Source of the DNA: Sediminibacterium sp. Gen4
GTDB taxonomy: Bacteria > Bacteroidota > Bacteroidia > Chitinophagales > Chitinophagaceae
Direction: 5' to 3'
DNA: 64,000 bases
Assembly: GCA_013391385.1 (NCBI GenBank)
Contig: JACBFI010000001.1
Location: 1-64,000 of the forward strand
The translations under genes and the position numbers were made by a program. How positions within the stretch are numbered: the first letter of the stretch is position 1; the number at the start of each line of letters is the position of its first letter. The notes beneath the pieces were generated by a model that saw only the letters and a list, made by a program, of their open reading frames with translations, made no database searches and was not told where the DNA came from. Positions 33,868 to 42,534 of this stretch are shown piece by piece.

Positions 33868-35085
33868 TTAGGAATGATCCTGATAAATACTCTTTTTCCC
33901 CGATAATAAAAAAGCCATGATACATGCGATGGCAGCGAATGGCAATACTTCTTTCCCGAATAATTCCATCGCCATCACCATACATGCCAATGGTGCATGT
34001 GTAGCTCCTGCAAAAACGGCTACAAATCCTAAGCCTGTTAACATGGATAAAGGCAAGGGAATCCATATAGATAAGGCATTCCCCAACAACGCTCCAATAA
34101 AAAATAAAGGTGTTACTTCTCCACCTTTGAATCCGGCAGACAAGGTAAGAATGGTCAATATCATTTTCAGTGCAAAATCATAGACTTCCATGGACTCACT
34201 AAAAGATTGCACAATTACCGGTATTCCCAAACCCATGTATTTGCTGTTACCGATCCACCAGAATAATAGCACAACAATAATTCCGCCGATGAACGGACGC
34301 AATGGTGGATAGCTAATTCGATTCTTATATTGTTGTTTGGTAAAATGCATGATTTGTACAAACAGAAAAGCACATATACCAAATACTGCTCCTACCATGA
34401 TGGTGTAGCCAATATTTAACCATGAAAAAGCCGGTATCAGCTCGATGGTATAGCTGGTATGAGGTATACCCCATAATCTGGTAACAAGGTCTGCAAGTAT
34501 AGAGGCTGCTAAGACAGGTACAAGAATGGTATAACGTAATGCAATCTTTCGATTGATCTCCAATGCAAAAATGAATCCTGCCAATGGTGTTCCAAACACT
34601 GCGCCGAAACCGGCAGCAATAGAAGCTATTAATAATGTACGTCGATCTTCAGGACATAAACGAAAAGGTTGACTCAACTGATCAGCTATTGCACCCGACA
34701 TTTGTAAAGCCGTTCCTTCTCGTCCCGCAGCGCCTCCGAATAGATGGGTGATCAAAGTTCCTACATAAATCAAAGGAGCCATGATCCATGGAATAATTTT
34801 TTGTGTGGGCTGCTGAATGGTTGCCAGTAATAATTTATTACCTGCTTCTGCCTCTTTACCAAAGCGATGATAACACCAGCCCACCATGAATCCTGCGATG
34901 GGTAAAAAGATAACAATCCATACATGACTTTCTCGAAAATCAGTAACCAGATCCAATGTATAAAGAAAAAAAGCTGCTGCTGAACCAGAACAAAAACCGA
35001 TCAACACACATAAAACCATCCACTTCAACAGTCGTTGAAAAAAAGAATAGTGATTGTTAACAGTTGGAGTTTGCTGTACAGACAT
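33868..35085 (-). CDS. CLC-F type fluoride/proton antiporter
   Basis: This is a CLC-superfamily membrane protein (405 aa, about ten membrane segments). CLC signatures are THLFGGAAGREGTALQMSG with the gating Glu in GREGT, GFGAVFGTPLAGFIFALEI and SAGFKGGEVTPLFFIGA. The GREGT form (instead of GREGP) and the N-terminal AEAGNKLLLATI segment are the marks of the CLC-F clade, which exports fluoride in exchange for protons. A fluoride riboswitch sits directly in its 5' leader (35119-35173), which independently supports fluoride as the substrate. Many databases would call it a voltage-gated chloride channel; I consider that label wrong here. Confidence 0.9.
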   Translation of the reverse strand: MSVQQTPTVNNHYSFFQRLLKWMVLCVLIGFCSGSAAAFFLYTLDLVTDFRESHVWIVIFLPIAGFMVGWCYHRFGKEAEAGNKLLLATIQQPTQKIIPWIMAPLIYVGTLITHLFGGAAGREGTALQMSGAIADQLSQPFRLCPEDRRTLLIASIAAGFGAVFGTPLAGFIFALEINRKIALRYTILVPVLAASILADLVTRLWGIPHTSYTIELIPAFSWLNIGYTIMVGAVFGICAFLFVQIMHFTKQQYKNRISYPPLRPFIGGIIVVLLFWWIGNSKYMGLGIPVIVQSFSESMEVYDFALKMILTILTLSAGFKGGEVTPLFFIGALLGNALSIWIPLPLSMLTGLGFVAVFAGATHAPLACMVMAMELFGKEVLPFAAIACIMAFLLSGKKSIYQDHS

Positions 35086-35118
35086 AAGTTCCTGATTTAA
35101 ATGTACTCAACATTTATG

Positions 35119-35173
35119 ATCAGGCGCCATCAGCTTTTTAGGGCGGTTCAATTAGGAAGACACCATTTCCTTA
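35119..35173 (-). ncRNA. Fluoride riboswitch (crcB motif) in the CLC-F leader
   Basis: Read on the minus strand the leader has AGGAAATGGTGTCTTCCT, then TTGAACCGCCCTAAAAA, then GCTGATGGCGCCTGATC. This matches the crcB-motif core: a GG..AUGG.GU..UCC first helix, the conserved AACCGC(C) segment, and GCUGAUGGCGCCU, with the pseudoknot partners GGCG/CGCC available. It lies about 35 to 90 bases before the ATG of the CLC-F gene. Ligand binding would be expected to turn expression on. No clear terminator stem is seen between it and the ATG, so control may be at translation initiation. Confidence 0.87.
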
Positions 35174-35218
35174 GAATAATGTTGTAAAGATAAAGTACAA
35201 CTAATTACAAAGTATCGT

Positions 35219-35986
35219 CTAAGACTCCCAAATACCATTCATAGATGTAAGTATCACAGGTATATCGTCTGTAATCAATATCGTATGTTCATGTTGTGCT
35301 ACATAACCACCCTTATTCCCTACTAGTGTCCAACCATCTTGTAAAGTATCTGCCATAGTTGAATTCGTGGCAATAAATGTTTCAATAGCTACTACACTGT
35401 TTTTTCGGAATCGCTCTTTATTGGCTCGATCTCTAAAATTAGCGATCTCATGTGGTGCTTCATGTAAGCTTCTTCCGATACCATGTCCGGTAAGATTCTT
35501 GATCACTTTATACCCATGTTTTTTAGCCTCTGTCTCAATCAGTCCACCAATATCCGCAATACGAACACCTCCTTTGATCGAATGAATGGCTTTATGCAAG
35601 ATGTTTTTTGAAGCGTTTACTAATCTTTGTTTTTCGTTATCTGCATTACCCAATACAAAAGAACCTCCGTTATCTGCCCAAAATCCATTCAAGGATGCAG
35701 AAACATCGATATTGATCAGATCACCTTCTTTCAAAATGATTTTTTCGGAAGGAATCCCATGTGCCATAGCTTCGTTTACACTGATACAAGTATATCCCGG
35801 AAAACCATAAGTAACATAGGGAGCAGAACGTGCACCGAAAAATTGCAATAGTTCGCCTCCATATTCATCCAGTTCTTTGGTAGTCATACCCGGCTGGGCA
35901 TACTCCTGCATTTTCTTCAAAGTCACTGCCACTACTTTACTCACTTCCTGCATTCCCAGTAATTCCCATTCTTTAGTAATAGACAT
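35219..35986 (-). CDS. map: Type I methionine aminopeptidase
   Basis: Map removes the initiator Met from new proteins. All five metal ligands are visible: Asp in INIDVSASLNGFW, Asp in ADNGGSF, His in NLTGHGIGRSLHEAPHEI, Glu in VVAIETFIA and Glu in VAQHEHTILI. Length 255 aa agrees with the class without an N-terminal zinc extension. It stands apart from any ribosomal-protein operon, so it may be a second copy beside a housekeeping one elsewhere. The riboswitch and CLC-F gene follow downstream but appear to have their own transcription. Confidence 0.94.
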   Translation of the reverse strand: MSITKEWELLGMQEVSKVVAVTLKKMQEYAQPGMTTKELDEYGGELLQFFGARSAPYVTYGFPGYTCISVNEAMAHGIPSEKIILKEGDLINIDVSASLNGFWADNGGSFVLGNADNEKQRLVNASKNILHKAIHSIKGGVRIADIGGLIETEAKKHGYKVIKNLTGHGIGRSLHEAPHEIANFRDRANKERFRKNSVVAIETFIATNSTMADTLQDGWTLVGNKGGYVAQHEHTILITDDIPVILTSMNGIWES

Positions 35987-36122
35987 AAAAGGTCTTTTAA
36001 TAGTAAAATGTAAAGTTCTAATAAATCAACTGTGATCTGGCTTAAAAAATGTCCAACGGAATCATGGCTTTACAGAAAACACTCTATGATTATAAAATGA
36101 ACGTATAAGTAAGAGAAAATTG

Positions 36123-36157
36123 AAAAGGAAGTGCATCTAATCATACACTTCCTTTTG
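36123..36157 (-). terminator. Terminator after the AhpD-like gene
   Basis: AAAAGGAAGTG and CACTTCCTTTT form a perfect 11-bp stem with a 13-base loop, with T-rich sequence on the minus-strand 3' side. It lies 33 bases after the stop codon at 36190. Confidence 0.85.
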
Positions 36158-36189
36158 AACAAGAATAGGATAAAAATCTGAGTATTGAA

Positions 36190-36738
36190 TTAAATCAGAT
36201 CCGCAACCGGAAAATCAATCTCAAACTCTGTCAGATTATGTATGTAATTACTGATGATCTTATCCCCTACAACAATGATCACATCGATCAAATTCGCCTC
36301 AGTATAACCTGCAGCAAAAAAATTGTTTTTACTTTCTTCAGTTGCTTTACCTCGGTTAGTCACAACGGATGCTGTGAATTTTGCTAATGCATCTAGTTTG
36401 CTATCGAAAGAAGCTGTTCCTTTTCTGATCTCCAGAATTTGGTCATCGGTAAATCCATTCATTTTACCAATAACGGTATGCGCAGACTGGCAATAGCGGC
36501 AACCATTGATTTGACTGGTTACCAGATTGATCACTTCTCTTTCTTTGGCTCTCAATGTGCTTTTTCGATTTTGTAAAGCGAGATAATCGTCCAAAGCTGT
36601 TTCACTTTTTGCGAAATAGGCATACAGATTGGGTACAAAACCTAGCCCTTTTTGCAGGTTGTCAAAAAGAGATTGATTGGTTTCAGAAACTTCTGCTTTG
36701 GTTGGAATCGTAAAGACTCTTGTGGTGGTCGTTGACAT
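36190..36738 (-). CDS. AhpD-like carboxymuconolactone decarboxylase family protein
   Basis: The redox motif C-x-x-C-x-x-x-H is present in QINGCRYCQSAHTVIGKMNG, which marks the AhpD/peroxidase-related branch of this family rather than a true decarboxylase. The helical surroundings (LGFVPNLYAYFAKSETALDD) are also typical. Relatives regenerate peroxiredoxins or act as alkyl-hydroperoxidases. Cytoplasmic, 182 aa. The Crp-type regulator gene lies 102 bases upstream on the same strand and may control it; that link is inference. Confidence 0.9.
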   Translation of the reverse strand: MSTTTTRVFTIPTKAEVSETNQSLFDNLQKGLGFVPNLYAYFAKSETALDDYLALQNRKSTLRAKEREVINLVTSQINGCRYCQSAHTVIGKMNGFTDDQILEIRKGTASFDSKLDALAKFTASVVTNRGKATEESKNNFFAAGYTEANLIDVIIVVGDKIISNYIHNLTEFEIDFPVADLI

Positions 36739-36840
36739 GTTATGTAGTTTTAAAATTGTTTGTCATGATTGACAGAACAAAATTGCAACGACCCGTAAAG
36801 TTTAAAAATGATGTAGTTTAGGAAATCTGGTTGATCTAGA

Positions 36841-37431
36841 TCAACTTTTTTTGGAAGCTTTCTTATTTCTGATCCTTGATAAAAACTCTGTTGTTATCCC
36901 TAAATAAGAAGCCAATGCATACTGGGGAACCCTTTCAGCGATCTGAGGATATTTCTCCATGAAACGATCGTATCGTTCTTCCGCCGTTTGTGTAAGATTA
37001 GAGATAATACGTTGTTGCATAAAAGCAGCCGTTCTTTCCGCTCTGATCCGAAAGAAGGTTTCAAACTTATGATTGGATTGTTTGAGCATTTGTTCCTTTT
37101 CATAAGAGATCTCCAGAATAATACTGTCTTCCAATGCAATGACAAACATCGTAGCCGGTGTTTGTAAAATATAACTGTTATAATCGGTGATCCACCAATC
37201 TTCAATTGCAAAAGCAATGGTACTGTCTTGACCATGATCATCTACCACATAAGCCCTAAAAGCACCCTTGACCACATAGTTTCTATGCTGAACAATGAAA
37301 TTCGGTTGAACAATAAATTGCCGTTTTTTGATCTTTACTTCACGAAAAGATGCGGCAAAGACTTCAGCCTCTTGGTCTGTTAGATCAATGGTTCTTTTGA
37401 TGTATTCGATGATTTTTTGATTACTAGTCAT
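36841..37431 (-). CDS. Crp/Fnr-family transcriptional regulator
   Basis: The first 120 residues form the cyclic-nucleotide-binding-like beta-roll (VKIKKRQFIVQPNFIVQHRN, DDHGQDSTIAFAIEDWWITD), then comes a long dimer helix, and the C-terminal end (PQYALASYLGITTEFLSRIR) is the winged-HTH recognition part. The typical cAMP-phosphate Arg pocket is not obvious, as in many Bacteroidota Crp-like regulators. 196 aa is normal for this short group. It probably regulates the AhpD-like gene downstream and possibly itself. Confidence 0.9.
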   Translation of the reverse strand: MTSNQKIIEYIKRTIDLTDQEAEVFAASFREVKIKKRQFIVQPNFIVQHRNYVVKGAFRAYVVDDHGQDSTIAFAIEDWWITDYNSYILQTPATMFVIALEDSIILEISYEKEQMLKQSNHKFETFFRIRAERTAAFMQQRIISNLTQTAEERYDRFMEKYPQIAERVPQYALASYLGITTEFLSRIRNKKASKKS

Positions 37432-37555
37432 CCAATGGATTTTAGATTATTATATCATCCTTTTAACATCAGACGTTATCTTGATAATAACCTTTCAATA
37501 GTAGAAAAAATTTAGCCTTTGGCTTTTTAGAAAGTCAATATCAATAATCTATTTC

Positions 37556-38209
37556 TCATTTCAGTAAGGATTCAAATCTTTTTGTAAGAACTTCTTTACT
37601 TTGATTTATGGTGTCTACTCTATTCTTCAAGATGGAGAGTAAGTAGTAATTATTTGTTACATCAATAGTCGTATCATATTCACTTTCTACACTGTTGTCA
37701 TGACTTTCTTGTATCCAGGCAAATATTTGGGTTTCTCCTTTGATGGTTTTATAGACCCAAGAATTTTTGGTATACAAATCACCTGCATCTCCAACCATTT
37801 CAGCTAATTCAATGATATTAGTGATACTATCACTATTTCGATCAAATATAAATAGCTGAAGTGATGAGGACTGATAAATTGACGGAACACGGGTAAGTAG
37901 CGCTATTCTAGAAGAGTCTAGAAAGAATTTGAAACAGGCTGCAAAGACTTCACCCGGACCATAAAGATTCGCAATACTTTCCGGAAATAATAATAATACA
38001 TCAACACTATCCAATTGAACACCTTTGAATTTATAAGTATCTAACTCTGTATTGTCAGACGAGAATACCTTTAAAGTATCAAATGAAATGTCTTTGTATT
38101 TGGTAAGTAAAGATGAAAACTTACTTTCATTTTTGATTACGTTTTGATTGCTGTCATGTGAACAACTAAAGACTGAGACCAATGAAAGTAGAAGTAAAGT
38201 GTTACGCAT
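37556..38209 (-). CDS. Lipoprotein of unknown function, 217 aa
   Basis: MRNTLLLLSLVSVFSCSHDS is a lipoprotein signal with the lipidated Cys at 16. The mature part is acidic and Ser/Asp-rich (SFDTLKVFSSDNTELDTYKF, DSITNIIELAEMVGDAGDLY) without a recognised domain. AT-rich and flanked by repeats, it may be strain-specific. No operon partner is evident. Confidence 0.72.
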   Translation of the reverse strand: MRNTLLLLSLVSVFSCSHDSNQNVIKNESKFSSLLTKYKDISFDTLKVFSSDNTELDTYKFKGVQLDSVDVLLLFPESIANLYGPGEVFAACFKFFLDSSRIALLTRVPSIYQSSSLQLFIFDRNSDSITNIIELAEMVGDAGDLYTKNSWVYKTIKGETQIFAWIQESHDNSVESEYDTTIDVTNNYYLLSILKNRVDTINQSKEVLTKRFESLLK

Positions 38210-38317
38210 ATTAAATTGTAAACTTGCTGCTTACTAATAAATATAAGCAATTCAACGCTTCATCAAAAAAAAACAATATGTATTTTAAACGGATGAGCAT
38301 TTTGTAAAGTTTCGAAA

Positions 38318-38435
38318 CTCTCCAAAATCAAAACGCCCCATCTAAAAATGAGGCGTTCAAAAATCTCACCCACTTCAGAGGGCAGGGTTACTAGTAACCC
38401 GAATATTCTTCCCTTCAACAAAGTTCAAAATCATG
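38318..38435 (-). pseudogene. Degraded copy of the purF 3' end plus its terminator
   Basis: The stretch matches 39103-39220 at an offset of 784 bases. Shared are the hairpin AACGCCTCATTTTT.GATGGGGCGTT, the TTCAAAAATCTCACCC.CTTCAG block and the coding tail (copy: LNFVEGKNIR; purF: LNFIEGKNVRGY). Only about the last 15 codons and the downstream terminator were copied. The hairpin at 38331-38359 could still terminate the 38457 gene. It is too short to encode anything functional. Confidence 0.75.
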
Positions 38436-38456
38436 GGCCACAGTTGAGCTCATTAT

Positions 38457-38873
38457 TTACTTTTTATCGGTTTCTTGTTGCATTCCAGATTTTTTTATAA
38501 AAAAAACAACACCTACATATATAACCCATACAACCGAAAATGCAATTAGTCCTTTGAGATTCGACAACACATCTTCCTTATCATAACGACCATGTATTCG
38601 TTTACGGAAGAACTGATTGGAATACTCCTGCGCATATTCTATAGACATTCCCAGCAAATACAGGAAAGCAAATATGAGTATATGCTTTGTAAATCTTTTT
38701 TTAGCGAATAATACATTGAGAAATGCGGCTGCTAAAAAGTAAAACAATGAATGTAACTCTTTATCATAATGTCTGAAGACTGATGGCAATTTTACCATAA
38801 AACCAATTATGGAAAGTATCAGAAAAAGAAAAGTCAAAAAGAGATTGCTATTTTTATTTTGGAATAATTTCAT
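38457..38873 (-). CDS. VanZ-like small membrane protein
   Basis: The pattern HYDKELHSLFYFLAAAFLNV, then LLGMSIEYAQEYS, then HGRYDKEDVLSNLKGLIAF is that of VanZ-family proteins (D.LHf..yf..a ... G..iE..Q ... R..d..D...N..G). Four membrane segments are predicted from hydrophobicity. VanZ was named from teicoplanin resistance but most members have no known role. ATG 38873 (MKLFQNKNSN) is preferred to the longer frame from 38903. Its downstream side is the copied purF tail and terminator. Confidence 0.78.
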   Translation of the reverse strand: MKLFQNKNSNLFLTFLFLILSIIGFMVKLPSVFRHYDKELHSLFYFLAAAFLNVLFAKKRFTKHILIFAFLYLLGMSIEYAQEYSNQFFRKRIHGRYDKEDVLSNLKGLIAFSVVWVIYVGVVFFIKKSGMQQETDKK

Positions 38874-38903
38874 TTTGAGCCGTCTGCTTGTTGAATGTTT
38901 CAA

Positions 38904-39114
38904 TTAAAGACACAAACTAAGACTATTAAAAAAATATGAAAATAATTTTACAGGAAGAATGCAAGGTGGATTTGTAAAACTTTGCATGCTATTTCAAAAG
39001 TTCTCGAAAGAAGTGCTATATATATTTATCGTTAATAGCCACTGAAAACGCAGAAGGGCACAGAAAAACGACTTACAAATAATGCTTAACTACTTTTAGA
39101 AAGTTCCCAAAAGC
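38904..39114. other. Gene-free stretch with one CACAGAA-type repeat piece
   Basis: The only structure seen is ATAGCCACTGAAAACGCAGA followed by GGGCACAGAAAAA (39037-39067), a short relative of the CACAGAG elements. Nothing coding is evident. Confidence 0.45.
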
Positions 39115-39143
39115 AAAACGCCCCATCCAAAAATGAGGCGTTC
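39115..39143 (-). terminator. Terminator of the purF-like gene
   Basis: AACGCC-TCATTTTTGGATG-GGGCGTTTTG forms a stem just 30 bases after the purF stop codon, followed on the minus strand by TTTTG. A copy of this hairpin sits at 38331-38359. Confidence 0.8.
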
Positions 39144-39173
39144 AAAAATCTCACCCCTTCAGGGGGTAGGGGG

Positions 39174-41021
39174 TCAGTACCCCCTCACATTCTTCCCTTC
39201 AATAAAATTCAAAAATGCCTTATTGACTACTTTATTACCACCCGGTGTTGGGTAGTTACCTGTGAAGTACCAATCACCAGTGTTGGTAGGACAACTATCA
39301 TGTAAGTCTTCAATGGTCTGATAAATTACTTCTACCGGTATACTGATTTCCGCAGGAGTAATCAATTGCGCAATTTTATCAGAGATCTCTTCTGTGGTAA
39401 ATGGTTTGTATACCTGACGTACCACATTCTCAGTGTGTAATTGTCCGGTACGGGCCAGTTCCTTTATCTTCTCATGTACTTCTGTGAGTACATGTTCCAT
39501 ATTTCTTTCTTTCAACAAAGCAATCGCTGCACGGAAAGCAATAAAATCGCCAAGTTTACTCATATCAATTCCATAACAATCCGGGTAACGGATCTGTGGT
39601 GCAGAAGAAACTACGATGATCTTTTGGGGTTTCAATCGCGCCAGCATCCGTACAATACTTTCTTTCAATGTAGTCCCACGTACAATACTATCATCGATCA
39701 CCACTAATGTATCTTGACCCGCACGTACCGTTCCATAAGTTACATCATAAACGTGCTGCACCATTTCATTGCGGTTGGCATCTTCTGTAATGAATGTACG
39801 CAGCTTCACATCTTTGATGGCGATCTTCTCTTGTCTGATCTTACGCGTAATCATCTCTTCCAATTTATCCGGCGTAAAATCATTGCCCCAGCTGAGAATG
39901 CGTTCTACTTTGATCTTGTTCAGGTATTCTTCCATCCCTTTCACCAATCCGTAAAAAGCTACTTCTGCCGTGTTCGGGATATAAGAGAAAATGGTATTCT
40001 TCAGGTCATTGTTGATTCGCTCTAATACTGTCTGACTCAAATGATGACCCAATGCAATTCTTTCGCGATAGATTTTTTCATCACTACCACGTGAGAAATA
40101 GATGCGCTCAAAACTACAAGCTCTTCTTTCTTTGGGTTCCAGTATCTGTTCAATGCTATAATTACCTGCATCATCTACAATGATGGCTTTACCCGGCATC
40201 AGTTCCATCACTTCATTCTCACCCACATTGAATGTTGTTCTAATGGCTGCACGCTCACTGGCTGCAACAATTACTTCGTCATTGATATAATAATAAGCCG
40301 GACGAATACCATGCGCATCACGCATTACAAAACTGCTGCCATTACCAAGTAATCCACCGATGGTATAACCACCATCAAACAATGGCGTGGCTTTTTGTAA
40401 AACATGTTTAAGATCTGCTGCATTGGGATGCAGTTCATCTTCTTTTGCCAGAAAATGATGGATCACTTCCATCATCGCAGCAAGGTCACTTTGTTTTTGG
40501 AAGTCACCCGGACTCATATTGATGAGATCAAATAACTCATCGGTATTTACCAGATTAAAATTACCGGCGAGTGCCAGGTTTTTACCCGGCATCAGGTCTC
40601 TTTTAATAAATGGATGACAAAACTCTACATTATTCTTTCCTTGGGTACCATAGCGAAGATGTCCGAGTAAGAGTTCTCCGAGAAAGGGTAAGTGTCCTTT
40701 CATCAATCCCGGATGTTGTTTGATATCAGGCTGGTATTTTTCCAGTTCCTGCACTTCCTGTCCGATCTTAAAGAAGATATCCGCAATCGGTTGGGGTGCA
40801 TTGCTGCGCATTCTATGCAGAAAGGGGTTTCCTGGCTCAGTATTCAATTTCACAGCGGCGATTCCGGCACCGTCTTGTCCACGGTTGTGCTGTTTTTCCA
40901 TCAAGAGGTACAGCTTATTGAGGCCATAGGTTACCGTACCATGTTTCTGTAAATAATAGGAAAAAGGTTTCCGGAGTCGAATATAGGCAAGCCCACATTC
41001 GTGTTTGATCTCGTCGCTCAT
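39174..41021 (-). CDS. purF: Amidophosphoribosyltransferase (PurF family, long Bacteroidota form)
   Basis: PurF makes 5-phosphoribosylamine from PRPP and glutamine, the first step of purine synthesis. The Ntn-glutaminase part starts at Cys9 (HECGLAYIRL) with QHNRGQDGAGIAAVK and LLGHLRYGTQG. The phosphoribosyltransferase part carries LVVIDDSIVRGTTLKESIVR (PRPP loop) and the SSAPQIRYPDCYGIDM segment. At 615 residues it is over 100 longer than E. coli PurF; extra length is mainly at the C-terminus. This long form is common in Bacteroidota, which often also carry a shorter PurF, so it may be a paralogue. Eight residues before Cys9 would have to be removed for activity. Confidence 0.88.
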   Translation of the reverse strand: MSDEIKHECGLAYIRLRKPFSYYLQKHGTVTYGLNKLYLLMEKQHNRGQDGAGIAAVKLNTEPGNPFLHRMRSNAPQPIADIFFKIGQEVQELEKYQPDIKQHPGLMKGHLPFLGELLLGHLRYGTQGKNNVEFCHPFIKRDLMPGKNLALAGNFNLVNTDELFDLINMSPGDFQKQSDLAAMMEVIHHFLAKEDELHPNAADLKHVLQKATPLFDGGYTIGGLLGNGSSFVMRDAHGIRPAYYYINDEVIVAASERAAIRTTFNVGENEVMELMPGKAIIVDDAGNYSIEQILEPKERRACSFERIYFSRGSDEKIYRERIALGHHLSQTVLERINNDLKNTIFSYIPNTAEVAFYGLVKGMEEYLNKIKVERILSWGNDFTPDKLEEMITRKIRQEKIAIKDVKLRTFITEDANRNEMVQHVYDVTYGTVRAGQDTLVVIDDSIVRGTTLKESIVRMLARLKPQKIIVVSSAPQIRYPDCYGIDMSKLGDFIAFRAAIALLKERNMEHVLTEVHEKIKELARTGQLHTENVVRQVYKPFTTEEISDKIAQLITPAEISIPVEVIYQTIEDLHDSCPTNTGDWYFTGNYPTPGGNKVVNKAFLNFIEGKNVRGY

Positions 41022-41039
41022 GTTATGATTTAAAAAGAA

Positions 41040-41064
41040 GTGGCGAAGTTAACAACTCCGCCAC
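41040..41064 (-). terminator. Terminator between FMN reductase and purF
   Basis: GTGGCGGAGTT and AACTTCGCCAC pair with one mismatch around GTT, followed on the minus strand by TTCTTTTT. It lies right after the FMN reductase gene and 20 bases before the purF start. Confidence 0.75.
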
Positions 41065-41075
41065 GTTTTATAAAG

Positions 41076-41639
41076 TTAATTGTAAGCCGTACTTAATTCT
41101 GGTCTCAGTGTCTCTGCTAACCATAGGAACTCATTGGTAAACAGGTCAATAGACTTACTAAAAGAACCATCTGTGAGTTCGCCTGCTTCATTGAATTTCT
41201 TATCTACAAATGGTGTTACCAGCATATAAGGCGAAGCAATGCCAAATAATGCCGGCACCAGCAACAATAACTGCTGACTCGCTCGCATACCCCCCATGGC
41301 ACCGGTTGATGCAGTTACCAATCCGAAAGGCTTATGTGCCTGCTTCGGAAAATGATCCATTAAATTCTGTAAAGCAGGTGAATAGCTGCCATTGTATTCG
41401 GGTGTTACCAGAATAAAAGCATCCGCAGCAAACATTCTTTCTGCCAATGGTTTGAATTCTTCCGGAGTATTCTCAACAGAAGAAAATACACTCTCTAATA
41501 AAGGCAGTTTCCAATCACGCACATCAATGATATTCACCTGATGAGGGGTATGTTGACTCAAATGTTTTTGTAAGAACAAAGCCAGTCTATTAGTAACACT
41601 ATTTGTTCTCGGACTTCCTGAAATAATTTCTATGTTCAT
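41076..41639 (-). CDS. NAD(P)H-dependent FMN reductase family protein
   Basis: The flavodoxin-like fold is shown by IEIISGSPRTNSVTNRLALF (phosphate-binding loop GSPR), ILVTPEYNGSYSPALQNLMD and PFGLVTASTGAMGGMRASQQ. Such enzymes reduce flavins, quinones or azo compounds with NAD(P)H. ATG 41639 (MNIEIISG) is the natural start; the frame opens three codons earlier with TTG. It is the last gene of the redox/stress group headed by the MarR regulator, although separate transcription is likely because a repeat-bearing gap lies upstream. Confidence 0.92.
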   Translation of the reverse strand: MNIEIISGSPRTNSVTNRLALFLQKHLSQHTPHQVNIIDVRDWKLPLLESVFSSVENTPEEFKPLAERMFAADAFILVTPEYNGSYSPALQNLMDHFPKQAHKPFGLVTASTGAMGGMRASQQLLLLVPALFGIASPYMLVTPFVDKKFNEAGELTDGSFSKSIDLFTNEFLWLAETLRPELSTAYN

Positions 41640-41654
41640 GTTTTGCAAGTTTGA

Positions 41655-41725
41655 GATAGCTTATTGCCTATAGTTCATAGCTTATAGTAATTGTCTTTCT
41701 ATTTGCTATGATCTATAAGCCATAC
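41655..41725. repeat. Heptamer-like ATAGCTTAT repeats
   Basis: Words such as ATAGCTT, ATAGTTC, ATAGCTT, ATAGTAA (41657-41690) and the inverse CTATGAT, CTATAAG, CCATACG (41706-41726) recur at seven-base spacing between the FMN reductase and pirin genes. It is the same theme as the 19474 and 21341 arrays. Confidence 0.5.
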
Positions 41726-41728
41726 GCT

Positions 41729-42439
41729 CTAATGATTAATCGGCACTTCTATAACAATAAAGCGACTCTCCTGTTCAGTATGCAAGGTAAATTTGTGGGT
41801 GTCCCAGATGCCAAGAGCGTCTCTTTTGTTGAGGATTGTTCCGTTTATCGTAAGTGAGCCATCGATCACGAAAACGTATACACACTTATTTAAGGGTGAA
41901 AATGAGTAGTCGATTTTTTGTTGAGCATCAAAATAACCCAGACTCAATTTCGCATTCTGGTTGATCCAGCAATGTGTAATGCCTTCTTCATTGCTAATGA
42001 TGGTGGTCAGTTGATTTTTTCGTTTCGCTTCCGGAAAATATCGTTTCTGATAGCGGGGTGTGATATTTTCTAATTTCGGCTCAATCCATATCTGTAGAAA
42101 CTGAACATCTTCTTCACCAATATTATGTTCTTCATGTCGCAGTCCGGTTCCGGCACTCATGATCTGTACCCAATCTTTTTCTACCACTTCCGCATAACCC
42201 ATGGTGTCTTTATGATTCATTTTTCCCTGTAGCATCACGCTGATGATTTCCATATTGGTATGTGGATGTAATCCAAAACCACCACCGGCTTTCACCACAT
42301 CATCATTAAATGTGTGTAATAATCCAAACCCTTTACGAGATGGATCCTGATAAGAAGAGAAGCTAAAAGAAAAATTACTGATAAGCCAGCCAATATCTTT
42401 TAATCCTCTTTCTGCTGCAGGGAAAAATTTTGTTTTCAT
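41729..42439 (-). CDS. Pirin family protein (1 of 3)
   Basis: Pirins are bicupin iron proteins; some bacterial ones are quercetin 2,3-dioxygenases, others redox regulators. The metal-binding N-terminal cupin is visible in GGFGLHPHTNMEIISVMLQG and GTGLRHEEHNIGEEDVQFLQ (His, His, His, Glu set). At 236 aa it is the YhhW-like short type. It shares the layout of the 44587 pirin (GFSKHPHDNMEIVS). No signal peptide. Regulated, possibly, by the MarR protein at 45357, but no matching operator is seen directly upstream. Confidence 0.92.
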   Translation of the reverse strand: MKTKFFPAAERGLKDIGWLISNFSFSFSSYQDPSRKGFGLLHTFNDDVVKAGGGFGLHPHTNMEIISVMLQGKMNHKDTMGYAEVVEKDWVQIMSAGTGLRHEEHNIGEEDVQFLQIWIEPKLENITPRYQKRYFPEAKRKNQLTTIISNEEGITHCWINQNAKLSLGYFDAQQKIDYSFSPLNKCVYVFVIDGSLTINGTILNKRDALGIWDTHKFTLHTEQESRFIVIEVPINH

Positions 42440-42456
42440 ATGATTATTTCTCTGAG

Positions 42457-42512
42457 TACCCCTTATTTCTCATGTTCTCTGCTGTTAATTTTTACCGCAG
42501 AGAACATGAGAA
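42457..42512. repeat. Long perfect hairpin TTTCTCATGTTCTCTGC / GCAGAGAACATGAGAAA
   Basis: Two 17-base arms pair perfectly across a 13-base spacer (GTTAATTTTTACC) between the OsmC and pirin genes. It could stop minus-strand transcription from OsmC or be one of the CACAGAG repeat family members. No clean T-run follows. Confidence 0.6.
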
Positions 42513-42534
42513 AGGAAGGTAGCGCGGAGTTTTT

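Noticed and set aside
33868..35085. Chloride channel call for the CLC protein
   Set aside because: The GREGT filter and the fluoride riboswitch leader both point to fluoride export.
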